From Drosophila persimilis (lineage: Eukaryota; Arthropoda; Insecta; Diptera; Drosophilidae), in contig NW_020825288.1 of NCBI RefSeq assembly GCF_003286085.1, positions 14,012,001 to 14,076,000 on the forward strand: 64,000 nt of DNA. Direction: 5' to 3'. The notes under the pieces are model-generated. The model did not search any database, had not been told where the DNA came from, and worked only from the letters and a program-made list of their open reading frames with translations. Every line of letters starts with the position of its first letter. The first letter of the stretch is position 1. The position numbers and the translations under genes were made by a program. This document shows positions 11,122 to 22,140 of the stretch, piece after piece.

Positions 11122-11127
11122 TTTATT
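11122..11127 (-). terminator. Isy1: Isy1 poly(A) signal
   Basis: TTTATT on the plus strand is AATAAA on the minus strand, only about 5 bases beyond the Isy1 stop codon. This implies a very short 3'UTR. Confidence 0.6.
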
Positions 11128-11132
11128 GAAAC

Positions 11133-12150
11133 TTAATTGGCACCTCCGGCATATTTCTCGAGCAGTTCCTGCTTGCGCTTGCGAAGGAGCGCCTCCTGCA
11201 CATCCTGCTGCGTCGGCACGGGCACATGGGCGGTGAATTTTGGCGCCAGGAGTCCGTGTGGATCGTCCACTGCTGCCCTGGCCTTGGCGTCCTCAGCAGC
11301 CTCGCGAGCAGGTCCAGAAAGTGGATAGATCTCATCCTCCTCCTCGTCGTCGTCGTCGACTATGCGTCCATCGCGAGCCATTTTCTCGCGCCACTCCTGC
11401 ACTGCCTTCTGCAGGGCAACGCGTTCGATCCGCTCCTCTAGCGGAATGAGAACTCCGTCTTCGTCATCGCGGTAGCCATAGTATTCGGCATCGACGTCCT
11501 TCATCAGTTCGGCGCGGGATTTTCGGGGCGGCGGCGGTGGGTCTTGCTCGAAGAGTTCGCGGACACCGGGCAAATCCTTGGCGGCACCAAAGTATTTGTA
11601 GCCACGGTTGCCTGGCACCTCGCGACCCTCCGCATCAAACATCTTCGGTCCATAGCGTCGGTAGTGTGGACCGCCGAGCGCGGAGATCTGGTTCTCCCAG
11701 TGACGCTTCTCGCGCAGCAGCTTGTTGATCTCATCGTTCAGATCACGTATGCGGAATTCGCCAAGACCGGCTGAAAGCAGAAGCAAACAAAAAAAAGAAT
11801 AAGTAGCCATTTAGTATGAAGGAAATCGAATTTAATACCGTTCTGTATTTGTGCCACTTTCTTGGATATTTCACGTATTATCTCCAAGCGGAACTTCTCG
11901 CATCTAGGTAGGTCGCCACATTCCGAGGCCAGGTACGGGCGGCGTTCCTTTTCGCCAGATTCGACTTCTTTGGCGGCCCGCCAACGTGCCAAAGTGGTCC
12001 TGCCAGAGTAGGGCCACGAAGCGTTGAAAATCGATTTAACACATTTTATTGATCACACTTACATTGCTTTCTCTGCATTTCTCGCCTAAAAGTACACGGT
12101 TTATACACATTTTATAATAATTTCATTAAATAAATCGCCAAACTTACCAT
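11133..12150 (-). CDS. Isy1: Isy1, spliceosome-associated pre-mRNA splicing factor
   Basis: ISY1 family protein of the NineTeen/XAB2-linked spliceosome complex, acting in the nucleus around the catalytic steps of splicing. In minus-strand order the coding exons are 12148-12150 (the ATG alone), 12063-12085 (a 23-nt microexon), 11839-11999 and 11133-11770, giving 274 residues. The N-terminus reads MARNAEKAM then TTLARWR, closely matching vertebrate ISY1. Further family landmarks are KERRPYLASEC, EISKKVAQIQN, GLGEFRIRDLNDEINKLL, GPKMFDAEGREVPGNRGYKY and KFTAHVPVPTQQDVQEALLR. The second half is acidic (DDDDEEEDE) before the conserved C-terminal block. Donor sites GTAAGT, GTAAGT and GTATTA and acceptors ending in AG are all present. 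The gene is divergent from Arl8 and convergent with the helicase. Confidence 0.93.
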
Positions 12151-12231
12151 TTTGTTTACTTTCTTGTTTTTCCGTTTTTGTCATTCACAACGAATCAGCA
12201 GATTTTCGCTGTTACATTCGATAGTTTTAGT

Positions 12232-12307
12232 CAGTATATTTACGGTATATTTTTACAATGGGACGGTATATTTTGGTATATTTCTGAGGGTCGGACGGTA
12301 TATTTTA
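12232..12307. promoter_or_regulatory. Motif 6 array in Isy1/Arl8 divergent promoter
   Basis: Five exact RGTATATTT elements (12233, 12244, 12265, 12275, 12297) lie within 76 bp. This is an Ohler motif 6 array between two divergent housekeeping genes whose start codons are 349 bp apart. The block 12281-12307 is identical to 7930-7956 upstream of the helicase. Confidence 0.65.
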
Positions 12308-12330
12308 TCAAGAAGTCTAGAGCTGTCAGA

Positions 12331-12406
12331 CCATCGATAGTGGCGCCCATCGATAGTTTGGAATGGAATGATTTAAAAAATCGATACTGTCGATAGTGCC
12401 ATCGAT
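12331..12406. promoter_or_regulatory. CGATA cluster (BEAF-32/DREF-like)
   Basis: Four CGATA elements (12335, 12351, 12382, 12391) and an ATCGAT at 12401 lie within 76 bp between Isy1 and Arl8. CGATA clusters are bound by BEAF-32, and overlapping DRE-type sites by DREF, at divergent housekeeping promoters. Function is inferred from density and position. Confidence 0.5.
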
Positions 12407-12499
12407 GTTTTGACACCACTACGCCAACGCCATTTGCTACAAGAATTGGAATAAAAATAAAAAATAAAAAATAAAAAAGCCCAATAGAACAGTGCAAAT

Positions 12500-14140
12500 A
12501 TGTTGGCACTCATAAACAGAATCCTCGACTGGTTCAAGAGCATCTTCTGGAAAGAGGAGATGGAACTGACGCTGGTGGGGCTGCAGTTCTCGGGGAAGAC
12601 AACGTTCGTCAATGTTATTGCAGTGAGTATTTGCATATGGGTGTGTGTTTCAGTGACGGTGTGCTGTTTTTGCCAATGTGTGCGAGGGGGTTGCTTGATT
12701 GCTGCCGTTATGGCGTAGGAGGAGGCCCGGAGGGGCAGAGAAAGCCGGGGACTATGACTATTCCATCAAATAATACAAACGAAATTAACCCCGCGACTGT
12801 CAAAAGAATCGCAAAGAGAGAGAGAGAGAGAGAGAGAGGGAGAGCACAGACCCTCGCTCCCTGACGAGTGAGCAATCACCATGAACTTGGCCCGAGGTCT
12901 CGCTATTTGGTTATTGATTGCCTTTGTTTCTTCGCTGGCCGTCTTATCGGGCAGTTTCTTCTTTTTTCACCATTGCATTAATTATTAACGCTGTGCTAAC
13001 TGTTTTATTTTAGCGCTACTTTTTATGTTCGCTCATAATCAATAAACGTTATACGCATGTTCGAAACCATGACGCATTATCATCGGCCCGACACCAGCTG
13101 ACCCCCGCCCATTGTACCGGCTCTCCACCTACTGTACAACCCCCTCTCCCTCTCTTCGTTTGCGAGCTGATAAGTCGCGATCCAGATTCAAATATCAGCT
13201 TCGAAACGCATTGAAACGCGAGTCGAGTCTGCTCTAGGGAGGAGGAGCGTTCGAGCCAGCTGACTATGAGTCATGTATATAATGTACCCGCATGCAATAA
13301 ACTGAGGTCTGGAATTTGTTGGGAGTTTTCCACTACTTATCATGCTCATTTATGAACATTCAAGATCCGTTCCATTAGCTAGAGCCGTTTCTCATTGAAA
13401 ACTATAGCACGCTTTAAGGCATTCGAGTAAAATCCGATGTCCCGAAGCTTAAATAGAATATTTTCTTGCTCAGGCTTCCTACAATCGATCCGAGCTTCTA
13501 TTATATTTCGATGTATATTGTTCTTAGATTGTCTCCCTATTAATCACTAATATTTTATATTGCAGTCCGGCCAATTTGCTGAGGATATGATACCCACAGT
13601 AGGCTTCAACATGCGAAAAATTACACGAGGCAATGTAACCATCAAGGTCTGGGATATTGGCGGCCAGCCCCGTTTCCGTTCCATGTGGGAACGGTATTGT
13701 CGCGGCGTCAATGCGATTGTGTAAGCTAATCAACCTAATAATTGAACAATGGACACAAATTAACAATAACAATATTATGTAATTGACAGCTATATGGTGG
13801 ATGCGGCTGATCTGGATAAGCTGGAGGCCTCTAGGAACGAGCTGCACTCGCTGTTGGACAAGCCGCAGCTGGCCGGCATTCCAGTGCTCGTGTTGGGCAA
13901 CAAACGTGATCTTCCAGGAGCGCTCGACGAGACTGGCCTCATTGAGCGAATGTAAGTGTTCTGGGAGCAACAAGATCATCTAGAACGGTCCTCAATTCAA
14001 GTACTAAACTCCATTCTAGGAATCTATCGAGCATACAGGACCGTGAAATCTGCTGTTACAGTATTTCGTGTAAGGAAAAGGACAACATTGACATAACGCT
14101 GCAGTGGTTAATTCAACATTCGAAAAGCCAAAGTCGTTAG
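12500..14140 (+). CDS. Arl8: Arl8, Arf-like lysosomal small GTPase
   Basis: Arf-like GTPase that recruits kinesin adaptors and tethers to lysosomes and presynaptic vesicle precursors, cycling between GDP and GTP. Exons are 12500-12622, 13566-13720, 13790-13951 and 14020-14140, giving 186 residues, the usual Arl8 length. The N-terminal helix [12 protein letters not shown] is amphipathic and lacks the Gly-2 used for myristoylation, as known for Arl8. The P-loop GLQFSGKT is at 27-34, the switch I threonine at 52 in PTVGFN, the switch II region WDIGGQ at 70-75, NKRD at 130-133 and SCK at 163-165. All nucleotide-binding residues are present. Intron 1 is 943 bp; the other introns are 68-69 bp. The divergent promoter is shared with Isy1. 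Confidence 0.96.
12623..13565 (+). other. Arl8: Arl8 intron 1
   Basis: A 943-bp intron between phase-0 exons. It holds a GA microsatellite near 12815-12841 and one TGAGTCA heptamer at 13267-13273. No other gene is seen inside. Confidence 0.8.
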
Positions 14141-15330
14141 ATAACTAACACAAACCCCCTCTACACACACACACACACAAAAACATAGGAACTGTATCTC
14201 ACACAGAAAAACTACATATATATACGAAAACCTATATTTTAATGATTTGCAGAGTAATGAAGAAATTGAGAAAAGATTCGGAGTAGCGAATCGATTAAGA
14301 ACAGATGCAAAAGAAATCGAAACTTACACAGTAATAATTATGCCTTGATGATCTGTCTGTACGAATGTGAATGTCTGCATATTTGTGTTTTTGTAATTGT
14401 CCTTACACTGTGTTTGTGTCTCTTTCCTGTAGGAATTCTAGGGTGTAGTGTCGCGGCAGAAATCCGGTGCTTGTTGCTCGAAACTGCTTTATGGCACTCA
14501 GTGTAAATCGTTAGTACTGTTAGTTAATCTCTGCACACAACCCACACAAACACAAATAAACACACGCATAAACCTCTTCATTCTGGCTTGATCGAGCCGC
14601 TCTCCAGTCCCTGGCGTCTCTACCGATTCCGTTGTCTGTGTCCACGTTTAGTTAGACTTATGTTTAGTGTTTATTGGTGTGATTATATGAATATTATTAT
14701 TTTTTTATAATTTTTATATAAAAATATATTTACTTTTCGCTTATTATTTATAAATTGAATTTTTGCTTAGCGAAAAAACAAAAATGGAACACTACAACAG
14801 AAACAAAAGTAAACCAGTAAAACAGAGGATAAACTAAAATTATTATTAAAGCGTTTTAAACTAAATATAAACCTATATGTACGTGAAATCAACTAAAGTA
14901 TGGAAAAGTCATAGTTAAAGAAATTCGAATGCTGTAGCCCCTTGAAAGTTCATTGTAAGATACGCAAAAAAAAAACAAAAAAGAAATTGTTGAGTTTTAC
15001 TAGTGGCAGCAGTCAAACCAAGATCCAAATCCCAAACCGAAACCGAAACCAAAACCAAATCGAAGTCCTTAAGCCAGCCTTGTCACGCTTTTTTGTACGC
15101 TCATTAACATTCACCTAGTTAATTACGATAATTTATATGAAACAGTTATGCAAATTCTAAGCTACTCGTACAATAACCAAATGGAAAATTTAAATCTGAA
15201 AAACTGAATAAAAAACACTGGAAGCGAGCAAGGCATACCAACAACAAGAAACTAAAAAAAAAAGAAACCAATAAAGACAAATTATAAAAACATTAGAAAA
15301 CCCCAAGAAAAATCCCATAAATTACACGAA
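14141..15330 (+). other. Arl8: Arl8 3'UTR, AT-rich
   Basis: AT-rich sequence with several candidate poly(A) signals: AATAAA at 14555-14560, 15207-15212 and 15270-15275. Alternative 3' ends are likely, but which are used cannot be told from sequence. A CA run occurs near 14164-14178. Confidence 0.5.
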
Positions 15331-15964
15331 ACGAGTGAAATCAAATCAAATATTCTAGGCACCGGTTCGAATATAATTTATAGAGGACAAAAGACAAGTG
15401 GCTGGCCACCCAAACGGAGCAGCCGTAGCAGGTTACCAATTGATAGATGCGCGCAGTCCTATGAACGCATAAATATTGGTAAGGAGAACAGGCGCAGGAA
15501 TGGAATGGGAATGGGAGTGTGAGCCCTTGGCTAATTAGAAATTCTGTGTGCAGAATCAAGGCAGTAGCTACCGGAGGATAGAACCAGTGTGAGCGTGTGT
15601 GTGTGTGGCAGAGGGACATTCCTGGAATACGTGTCAAGCACGAGCCGTCTGTGAGTCATGATCAAATATTCTCATGCCTCGTCCCGGGCTTCCTGCTTCC
15701 TTTTTGGCCGACGTCTGGGGACCCTCTGCAAGTTTGTTGCCTCAGTCTTTTGTTTGTTGTGTCGCTTCATATTTCAAATTGCGTTAATTACACTTTTAAA
15801 TGCTGGACATTAACATTGCCCCCCCGATAAGCATCTCTCTGCACGGCCATTTGCCACAAGCCAAACATTCGAAGCGAATCCCCCAAAAGAAACCAAAACT
15901 AACGACGTGCTCGTAAATTTGTATAAAAAAAAAACTAAATTAAAGACAACTAAAAGTGCTTAGA

Positions 15965-16175
15965 TCGGAATTCCGACTATATGATACCCGCTACTTGGTT
16001 TTATTTCTCATGCACTAAGTACATTAAGTAACATATGTATATACAAAATCGATCAATAATTCTTCTTTACATTTGCTAGGAGTTGTTAGAACGAAGAGGA
16101 ACAATCGTGGAAACGTTTCCCCCTGTCTTTCCCTCCTTTCTACATCGATTTGCACGAATACAATATACCCTTTTA
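15965..16175. repeat. Possible degraded DINE-1/mini-me-type element
   Basis: GACTATATGATACCCGCTAC near 15975 and AATACAATATACCCTTTTA near 16157 resemble strings common in short non-autonomous drosophilid repeats. The match is from memory and no termini were found. Confidence 0.22.
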
Positions 16176-17710
16176 TGCTTAAATATTTGGGCTATAAAAA
16201 GATATCAGCGAGCTGAAAACATATACAAAAATTACGCATTCCTCCAGCCTAGATGTCGTTTATTTTTGGGTTTATACCTATGTATATACAGTGCGTTTCA
16301 TAGGCTCATAGACGGGTGAATAGAAGTTTCCGAAAAGAGACTTTAGATCTCCATCTTGTCTGCTCCCCAGTTTTAGATTCATTTTCACTTTTTATTCCAG
16401 CTTGTTTTACAGTTGTGGCACGCAGTGTATGTCTGTAAAAGTGATATTCTTGCCGCTGGTGCCGCCGCAGGGGCCAGATCCGAGCTTAGTTCTTTCTGCT
16501 TAATTTTCAGCGATTTGTGCGACTTGTGCTGATTGTATAATGACATATAAAACATGCCCAAACAACATTTAAGTTTTTTACTTTTTGTTTGTATTTTTCG
16601 CAGACCACATTAAGCCAAAACCATTCATTTGTATGCGCCACAGTTGCCATCATCGTGACTCCTTTGATGAAAAGCCGTCACAAAATGCAAAAAAAGGGTA
16701 AAAGAATGAGCGAGCAATAAATAAAAACTAGGCGGGGTGTTGACCATAAATATATAAAGAGATAACTTATAATTTATTGATTGAACGGCAAAGGGAAATC
16801 TTAGGCCGTAAGAGCTCTAAAAGAAAATAATTAGCCTAAGGAACGCTTTAAAAGGCTATTCTTATGTTTACATCTAAGAAATCTTTGGGTTTCTTTGAGA
16901 TCTTTACCAAATGGTATATCTTTTTGATGGATTCACAGAGGTTTTATTTTTGAAAATTGATAAAGAAGAGACCCCTATACTTTGTTCTATATTTTTGTAC
17001 ATTTTCTCCCTCTCTAACCCCATCATTCTCTGTCTCTCTCTCTCTCTGTCTCCCTCTGTTCTAACCAAATTATTCTTAAATATATTTTAATTGAAAGCCC
17101 CCACAATGGGGACTGCACGAGGCCACCAAAAGTGTGTCTGGCCCCCAAACATGCTGTGCCACCTGAAAAGTTCCAGGAATTGTAGCAAAAATAAAAACAA
17201 AAACAAAAACAAGAAGAACGAGCAGAGAAAGACCCCAACCAGAAACAATAACCAGGCAGTAGAGCCTCTGGATGGCGGGGGATTGAGGGGGGGGACTGGG
17301 GCTAGTAGCTCGGGAGCAGGCATAAAGTTCAAGCCTTAACAAGATGAAACAAAAGGCTGTCTGGCAGAATGCTCTACCGCGTACTCGCCAGACTCGTGGG
17401 CAACAGTTTTCATGCTTGGCTTTTACCCGCTCTCTCTCGATCCCCGTGCCCTTCCCTAGCCTCAAGAGCCAACTGTCAGTAGCAGGATGCCATGGAGACG
17501 AAGACAGGAACCAAAGACTCAGACGAAGACGGAGCCAGGGGCAGAGACAGAGACAGAGACTGAGACAGCGACGGAGCCCGAGACGACGACAACTTGGCTG
17601 ACAACAAGGCGAATGCAAATAAGTTCTGTCTCCGCTCATTTCTGCTGAATTTGCTCAGCTCCAACTGCTGATTTCCACCTTCACCTTCGCGTGCAGTCCG
17701 TCCTGCACTC

Positions 17711-17760
17711 AGTCTTGGTCTTGGTCTTGGTCTGGGTCTTGGTCTGGGTCCTGGTCCTGC
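17711..17760. repeat. TTGGTC/TGGGTC hexamer repeat
   Basis: About eight imperfect hexamer units in tandem, ending in CTGGTCCTGC. Confidence 0.7.
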
Positions 17761-18144
17761 AGTGGGTCTTTGTCTTTGGCTTGATTTATCTGGCATTTTA
17801 TTGGCCAGCGCCATTTGCTTTCAGTGCCTAGACCATAATTTACGCATCTTTGCCACCTTTTTTGGCCCTGCACTGGACTAATAAAGTTCTCTCAGGTGTG
17901 AACAGCCATCCACTCGGCATCCACTTGGCCGCGGTCGGGCCACAGCTTAATTGATGACAACATCTTGGAATTTTCGCTGGTATTCCAGCAACTGAAGTTG
18001 TCTGGTTGTTGCCTGTCCGCCGGCAGACTCCTCCTGCTTGGGGCCAGCTGTTGTCGTCTTTGGCTAACTGAAATCAGTTAAATAATGAAACATTTGCACG
18101 ATACTGGGGAATCGGAATCGGAATCGTATCGAGCGCGCGGGCTT

Positions 18145-18262
18145 GAGCCTGTGCCTGTGCCTGTGCCTGGGCCTGGGCAGCAGCAGCAGCAGGATAGGGA
18201 TGAGGCTTACGGCAACAACAGCAGCAGCAACGGCAACAGCAACAGCAACAGCAACAGCAACA
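18145..18262. repeat. GCCTGT, CAG and CAACAG repeats
   Basis: Adjacent simple-sequence tracts: GCCTGT/GGCCTG units, then CAG, then CAACAG/GCAACA units. No surrounding gene was recognised. Confidence 0.7.
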
Positions 18263-18720
18263 ATCAGCACAATCCACAGTTGTATGGTGCTACATATCGT
18301 ACAAGATTTCCGGGAATTGAAAACTGCTAAAAATCGTGTTTGATTTTATACGTTGCTGTTGCTGTTGTTGTTGTTGTTGTTGCTGTCCTCTCCTTATGCA
18401 TGCAACCCCAGAGAGGAGTAGAGTGTGGCATGGGGCAGGAGATACCTGCAGCAGCATCTACGATACGCGTCGTGGTTCAACATGCAATCGCAACAAACGA
18501 AAGCAGCTTGTTAACTAATTAAAACCAAAATATATGCAAATCAAAGGCCACAAAGCAGATACCCCAAAAGCCCAAAAGCCCAAAACCCAGAAGCAAAACC
18601 CAGAAGGAACCCCGAAAGGAGTCTCTTTCCGAGGAGTCTGCTCTTCCTTATCCCCGATTCGGAGCTACCGTTTTGGATTCAGCTCTGTTCTGTTTTTGCT
18701 TTTGTTTTTGTTTCTTTTTC

Positions 18721-18734
18721 GGGGGGGGGGGGGG
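18721..18734. repeat. G14 homopolymer
   Basis: Fourteen consecutive G. The length may be affected by sequencing error. Confidence 0.7.
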
Positions 18735-19025
18735 ACAATTAAGTGAGTCGAAGGAGTCTTCCATAACTAAATAGCACAAAGAGCATTGTGCAAAAATTAA
18801 TTGCAACATTTTGAGCAGGCACCCACAATCCTCGACCGCACCCCTGGCTGATCCTGCCCCAAATGCAATCAATTCCGAATGGATTTCGAGCGAAGCAATC
18901 GAAGCGGATTTACGAGTTGCCTTGCCTGCATTTTGCCTTTTCGAGCCGGCCATTTGGCCCATTGTCGAGTGTCCCCCAGGGCTGCCTTCCAGCCTGATGA
19001 TGGTGGGTGACCAGGCCCATCTCCA

Positions 19026-19059
19026 TCGTCGTCGTCGTCGTCGTCGTCGTCGACGTCGT
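19026..19059. repeat. CGT trinucleotide repeat
   Basis: About ten near-perfect CGT/GTC units, slightly interrupted near the end by GACGTC. Confidence 0.75.
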
Positions 19060-20377
19060 GGTCTTGTGTCTTCTGCTTAGGTGCGGACATATGTAAAACA
19101 AGCCATGAAACAACAAGCAGAGAGCAGAGAGCAGCCCCAGGATTCGCATTCGGATTCGGAAGTGAAATTTATTTTGCATATTCGCCCCAAAAGCCATTGT
19201 CTTATTTTTTTGTTTTCGGTCCAGGAGGGATCTCTGCACTCTGTGGGGTCACCGGCAAGTGCCTGCCTGCTCCTGGGAAACTTTTAGCTCTTCGCATATA
19301 TCAGGGAGGGAAGACCAGACCAGGCCAGACCAGACCAGGCCACTGCAGAGGATAGCCCTCTCGATTGTCACTGGGAAATTATCCAATTTTGTGGTTTGCA
19401 TTCAAATTGAGCAGCAGCGGCTGTCAATTTACAAAAGGCCCAGACTCAGAGGAGTACAGAGACAGCTATTGGTGGAAGAGAGGGCACACGGACACAGACA
19501 CAGATACAAACCCAGAGACAGACGAGTAGCTGTCATGTTGATGAATGCAATTGGCAATTGCCCTCAGCTTTCAGTGTGGTCCCTCGGCTTAGCCCGACTC
19601 TGCTCTGCTCTGTTTTGGGGAGGGGGAAGGGTGGGAGTTGGTTAGGGATATGCAGTATGCAGTATGAAGACCATCCAAATCATAATCGCGATCTCTGCTG
19701 CGATCCCGATTTCGAACCCTTTTATTACTCGCTTCCGGATATCCAGAGCCATAAAATGCACTGCCAACGCCGCGCCGTTTATTAATTGCATCAAGATCAG
19801 GCCACAGCCGACCGGCCGACCGGCCGACCAGCCTCAAGCCCCGTGGAGGATAAAAAACCAACGAAACCGAACAGAATTTTGATAAGAAAATTTCACTAAT
19901 GAGTATTTACCTTTTGGGTATAACTCGGGGATCGGGCGATGCTTTATGCTTTTGTTTTTGGGGTAGGGTTAAACGAACGTTGACTTTAACTTTAACGGGG
20001 CGTATGCTTAATGCTAGATTAATATCGCGAATTTCATGTGCGCTGAACTTAACGGCTGATCGCTCATAAAATTAATCAAGCTGCTTTAGGCTACTTTAAT
20101 GTTTTCAGCATTTTACATTCGTGATGCCCTCACTTCTGGTTCCGGCTATGGGCGGATTTTGCCGTGGAATGGAACAAAGAATATTACATTCAGAAGATGT
20201 AGAGATTAAACGATCAAGAAAGCTGTAAGTATCCCAGAAGTTTCCTTAAATAATGAATAATTTCAATTTCACTTCAAAATCCAGAATATCAAATCCTACC
20301 AAAAAGACAGAGAGGGTATTAAGGATTCGTTTTGGGTATGAATACCGTTGGCTTGTTTCAAATTGTTGTTAATATTT

Positions 20378-20572
20378 TCACATACTTTGGTGGGATTTCC
20401 TTTCCCTTTGCTGGGGATACACGCTCGCGGTTAACAAATTGCTTTTGTTATCGCCGATTTCGATGCAGAGCGAGTTGAATGCACTCTGCGAGTCGACTGC
20501 CACTCTCTGGCCACACTCGAGGACTGTGTGCAACAGCTCCTTGGCCGTTGGCTGGCACTCACGTCTGCACAT
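20378..20572 (-). CDS. Uncertain small ORF, 64 codons
   Basis: An ATG on the minus strand at 20572 opens 64 codons to TGA at 20378. The first 45 or so codons use codons typical of expressed fly genes (CTG, GAG, AAG, GCC, ATC) and encode a mixed hydrophilic peptide with five cysteines (start MCRRECQ). An in-frame TGA lies just upstream of the ATG. No domain or signal peptide is recognised. It may be a short peptide gene, an exon of an unseen gene, or chance. Confidence 0.2.
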   Translation of the reverse strand: MCRRECQPTAKELLHTVLECGQRVAVDSQSAFNSLCIEIGDNKSNLLTASVYPQQRERKSHQSM

Positions 20573-21359
20573 CAGAGGTACGAGTCAACCCGGGCGGTCG
20601 TCGGTCGGTTGAGCCATTTGTTACATTATAATATCATATAATGTAATAAATTTCACCGCAGCTAGACAAGGAGTAGAGAGTAGAAGACAAATAAATAATG
20701 CATTTGGCCATAAATATCCTGGTTGTCGCCTGATTGACGCCTGACGTTTGTCATGGGCCGGCAATTTGCATTGGGTTCATTGGAAAATGTCAATTTTAAT
20801 TGAATTTCCACTGACGAAAGGCTCTTTTGGCTCTTTTGGCTCTGACCAGCTCCGATTTATGTCTTCTCAGCGTTTCGTAATAAACATGTCAGACCCAATC
20901 CCCAATCCCAATCCCAGTCTCCGAACTCAGCCTCCGTTTCGATCCAACTTGGGACCAACTAATTTGAGCGCTAGCTGGGAACAGTTTCCTCAGACACACA
21001 CACACACACACACACAGATACAGACGGACAGGATCACGTGGGGCTGGGGGGAAAAACCTGCTTTGGAGCCAAGTGTGGAGGCTGCTGTGGCTGCTGCACT
21101 TGCACCAATCCCAGACGCTAGCTTAATGCCATAATTTATGCGCACGACTCGCTTTCGGATTGTGGCTCCGCCTTTAAGCCAATCAGCGGCGACTGCTTGG
21201 CCATGTCTAGGGCTGGCCAACAACATCCGCTAGCTGCGAATCATCCGCATGTGGCATATACCCACAATATCCGCCGAGGTTGAACATGTTTCAAAGTGGA
21301 AGCTAAAAAACACTAATTACGCAATAGCAGAGAGAAGAGTTCTTTGTTGCACTGAGAGA

Positions 21360-22140
21360 AAAATGGCATAGTAACATGACAGCCATATTTAAATTAAATA
21401 TTCGATTTTTCTTAGATATAAATTATGTGAAATTAAATTGAATTTAATTTGATTTAAATATACATGTATTAAAGGCCCATATTTAATCGAAATATGAAAC
21501 ACTTTAAAATAAATGTATTTATTATATTCAATTTGTGGTAAATATATTTAATTTTATTATGAAATAATTAATTAATTTAATACGAAATATATTTATTTTA
21601 AATATTAAATAGTATATTTAGATCACATATCTTATATATACATACATATATCACATTCGCTTTTTAAATAGAAATATAGTGAAATTAAATAGAATTCTTT
21701 TTGATTTAAATATAAATATAATATAAATATTTAAAACTATTTTTAATACGGCCCATATTTAATGGAAACCCTAAAATAAATATTTCATATTCAATTTGTG
21801 GTAATTTTCATATGAACAAATTTTATTTTAATACGAAATATATTTATTTTAAATATGAAATATATATCATTGAACCAAATAATATCCTCATCTAAATTCT
21901 TCGACCTTAATGACACTAATTTGTTACTTATTTATTTATTGTTTTAAATTATTGTAAGTTTTCTGTGACTGTTGTATAAGTTGCTCTAACAGTAATAGAA
22001 AACAACATCATTTTAATTTAATCAAAAATACAAAATACAATTCCAATTTAAACAAAAAAATAGAAAAAAAATGTAAAATGTATGTGAAAAGACTTCCATT
22101 TGAATATAAATATTTAAAGTCTAACTATTCGGGTCAGAAG
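21360..22140. other. Extremely AT-rich block
   Basis: A sharply bounded stretch of TTTAAAT/AAATATAT-type sequence unlike the GC-balanced flanks. It includes the imperfect tandem duplication listed separately. No gene is seen. Confidence 0.75.
21427..21870. repeat. Imperfect tandem duplication, period about 252 bp
   Basis: GTGAAATTAAAT at 21427 recurs at 21679. GGCCCATATTTAAT, TTCAATTTGTGGTAA and TACGAAATATATTTATTTTA follow in the same order at nearly the same spacing in both halves. The copies have diverged by substitutions and small indels. The origin is unknown; it could be an old AT-rich mobile element or a simple local duplication. Confidence 0.7.

Larger units (their letters stand above)
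15331..21350. other. Intergenic region between Arl8 and the AT-rich repeat
   Basis: No recognised gene. It contains simple repeats (hexamer TTGGTC/TGGGTC near 17711-17760, CAACAG runs near 18212-18262, a G14 run at 18721, CGT repeats near 19026-19059, an AC run near 20996-21016) and a possible degraded dispersed element at 15965-16175. One TGAGTCA lies at 15652. A weak minus-strand ORF at 20378-20572 is listed separately. Other open frames are low-complexity shadows of repeats. Confidence 0.5.

Noticed and set aside
17076-17639. Minus-strand frame of 187 codons
   Set aside because: Composed of translated CT/GA hexamer repeats (LCLCLCPWLRLRLSL) with no family resemblance.
18145-18262. CAG/CAACAG tracts considered as a poly-Gln coding exon
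   Set aside because: No flanking open frame with non-repetitive coding sequence or convincing splice sites.
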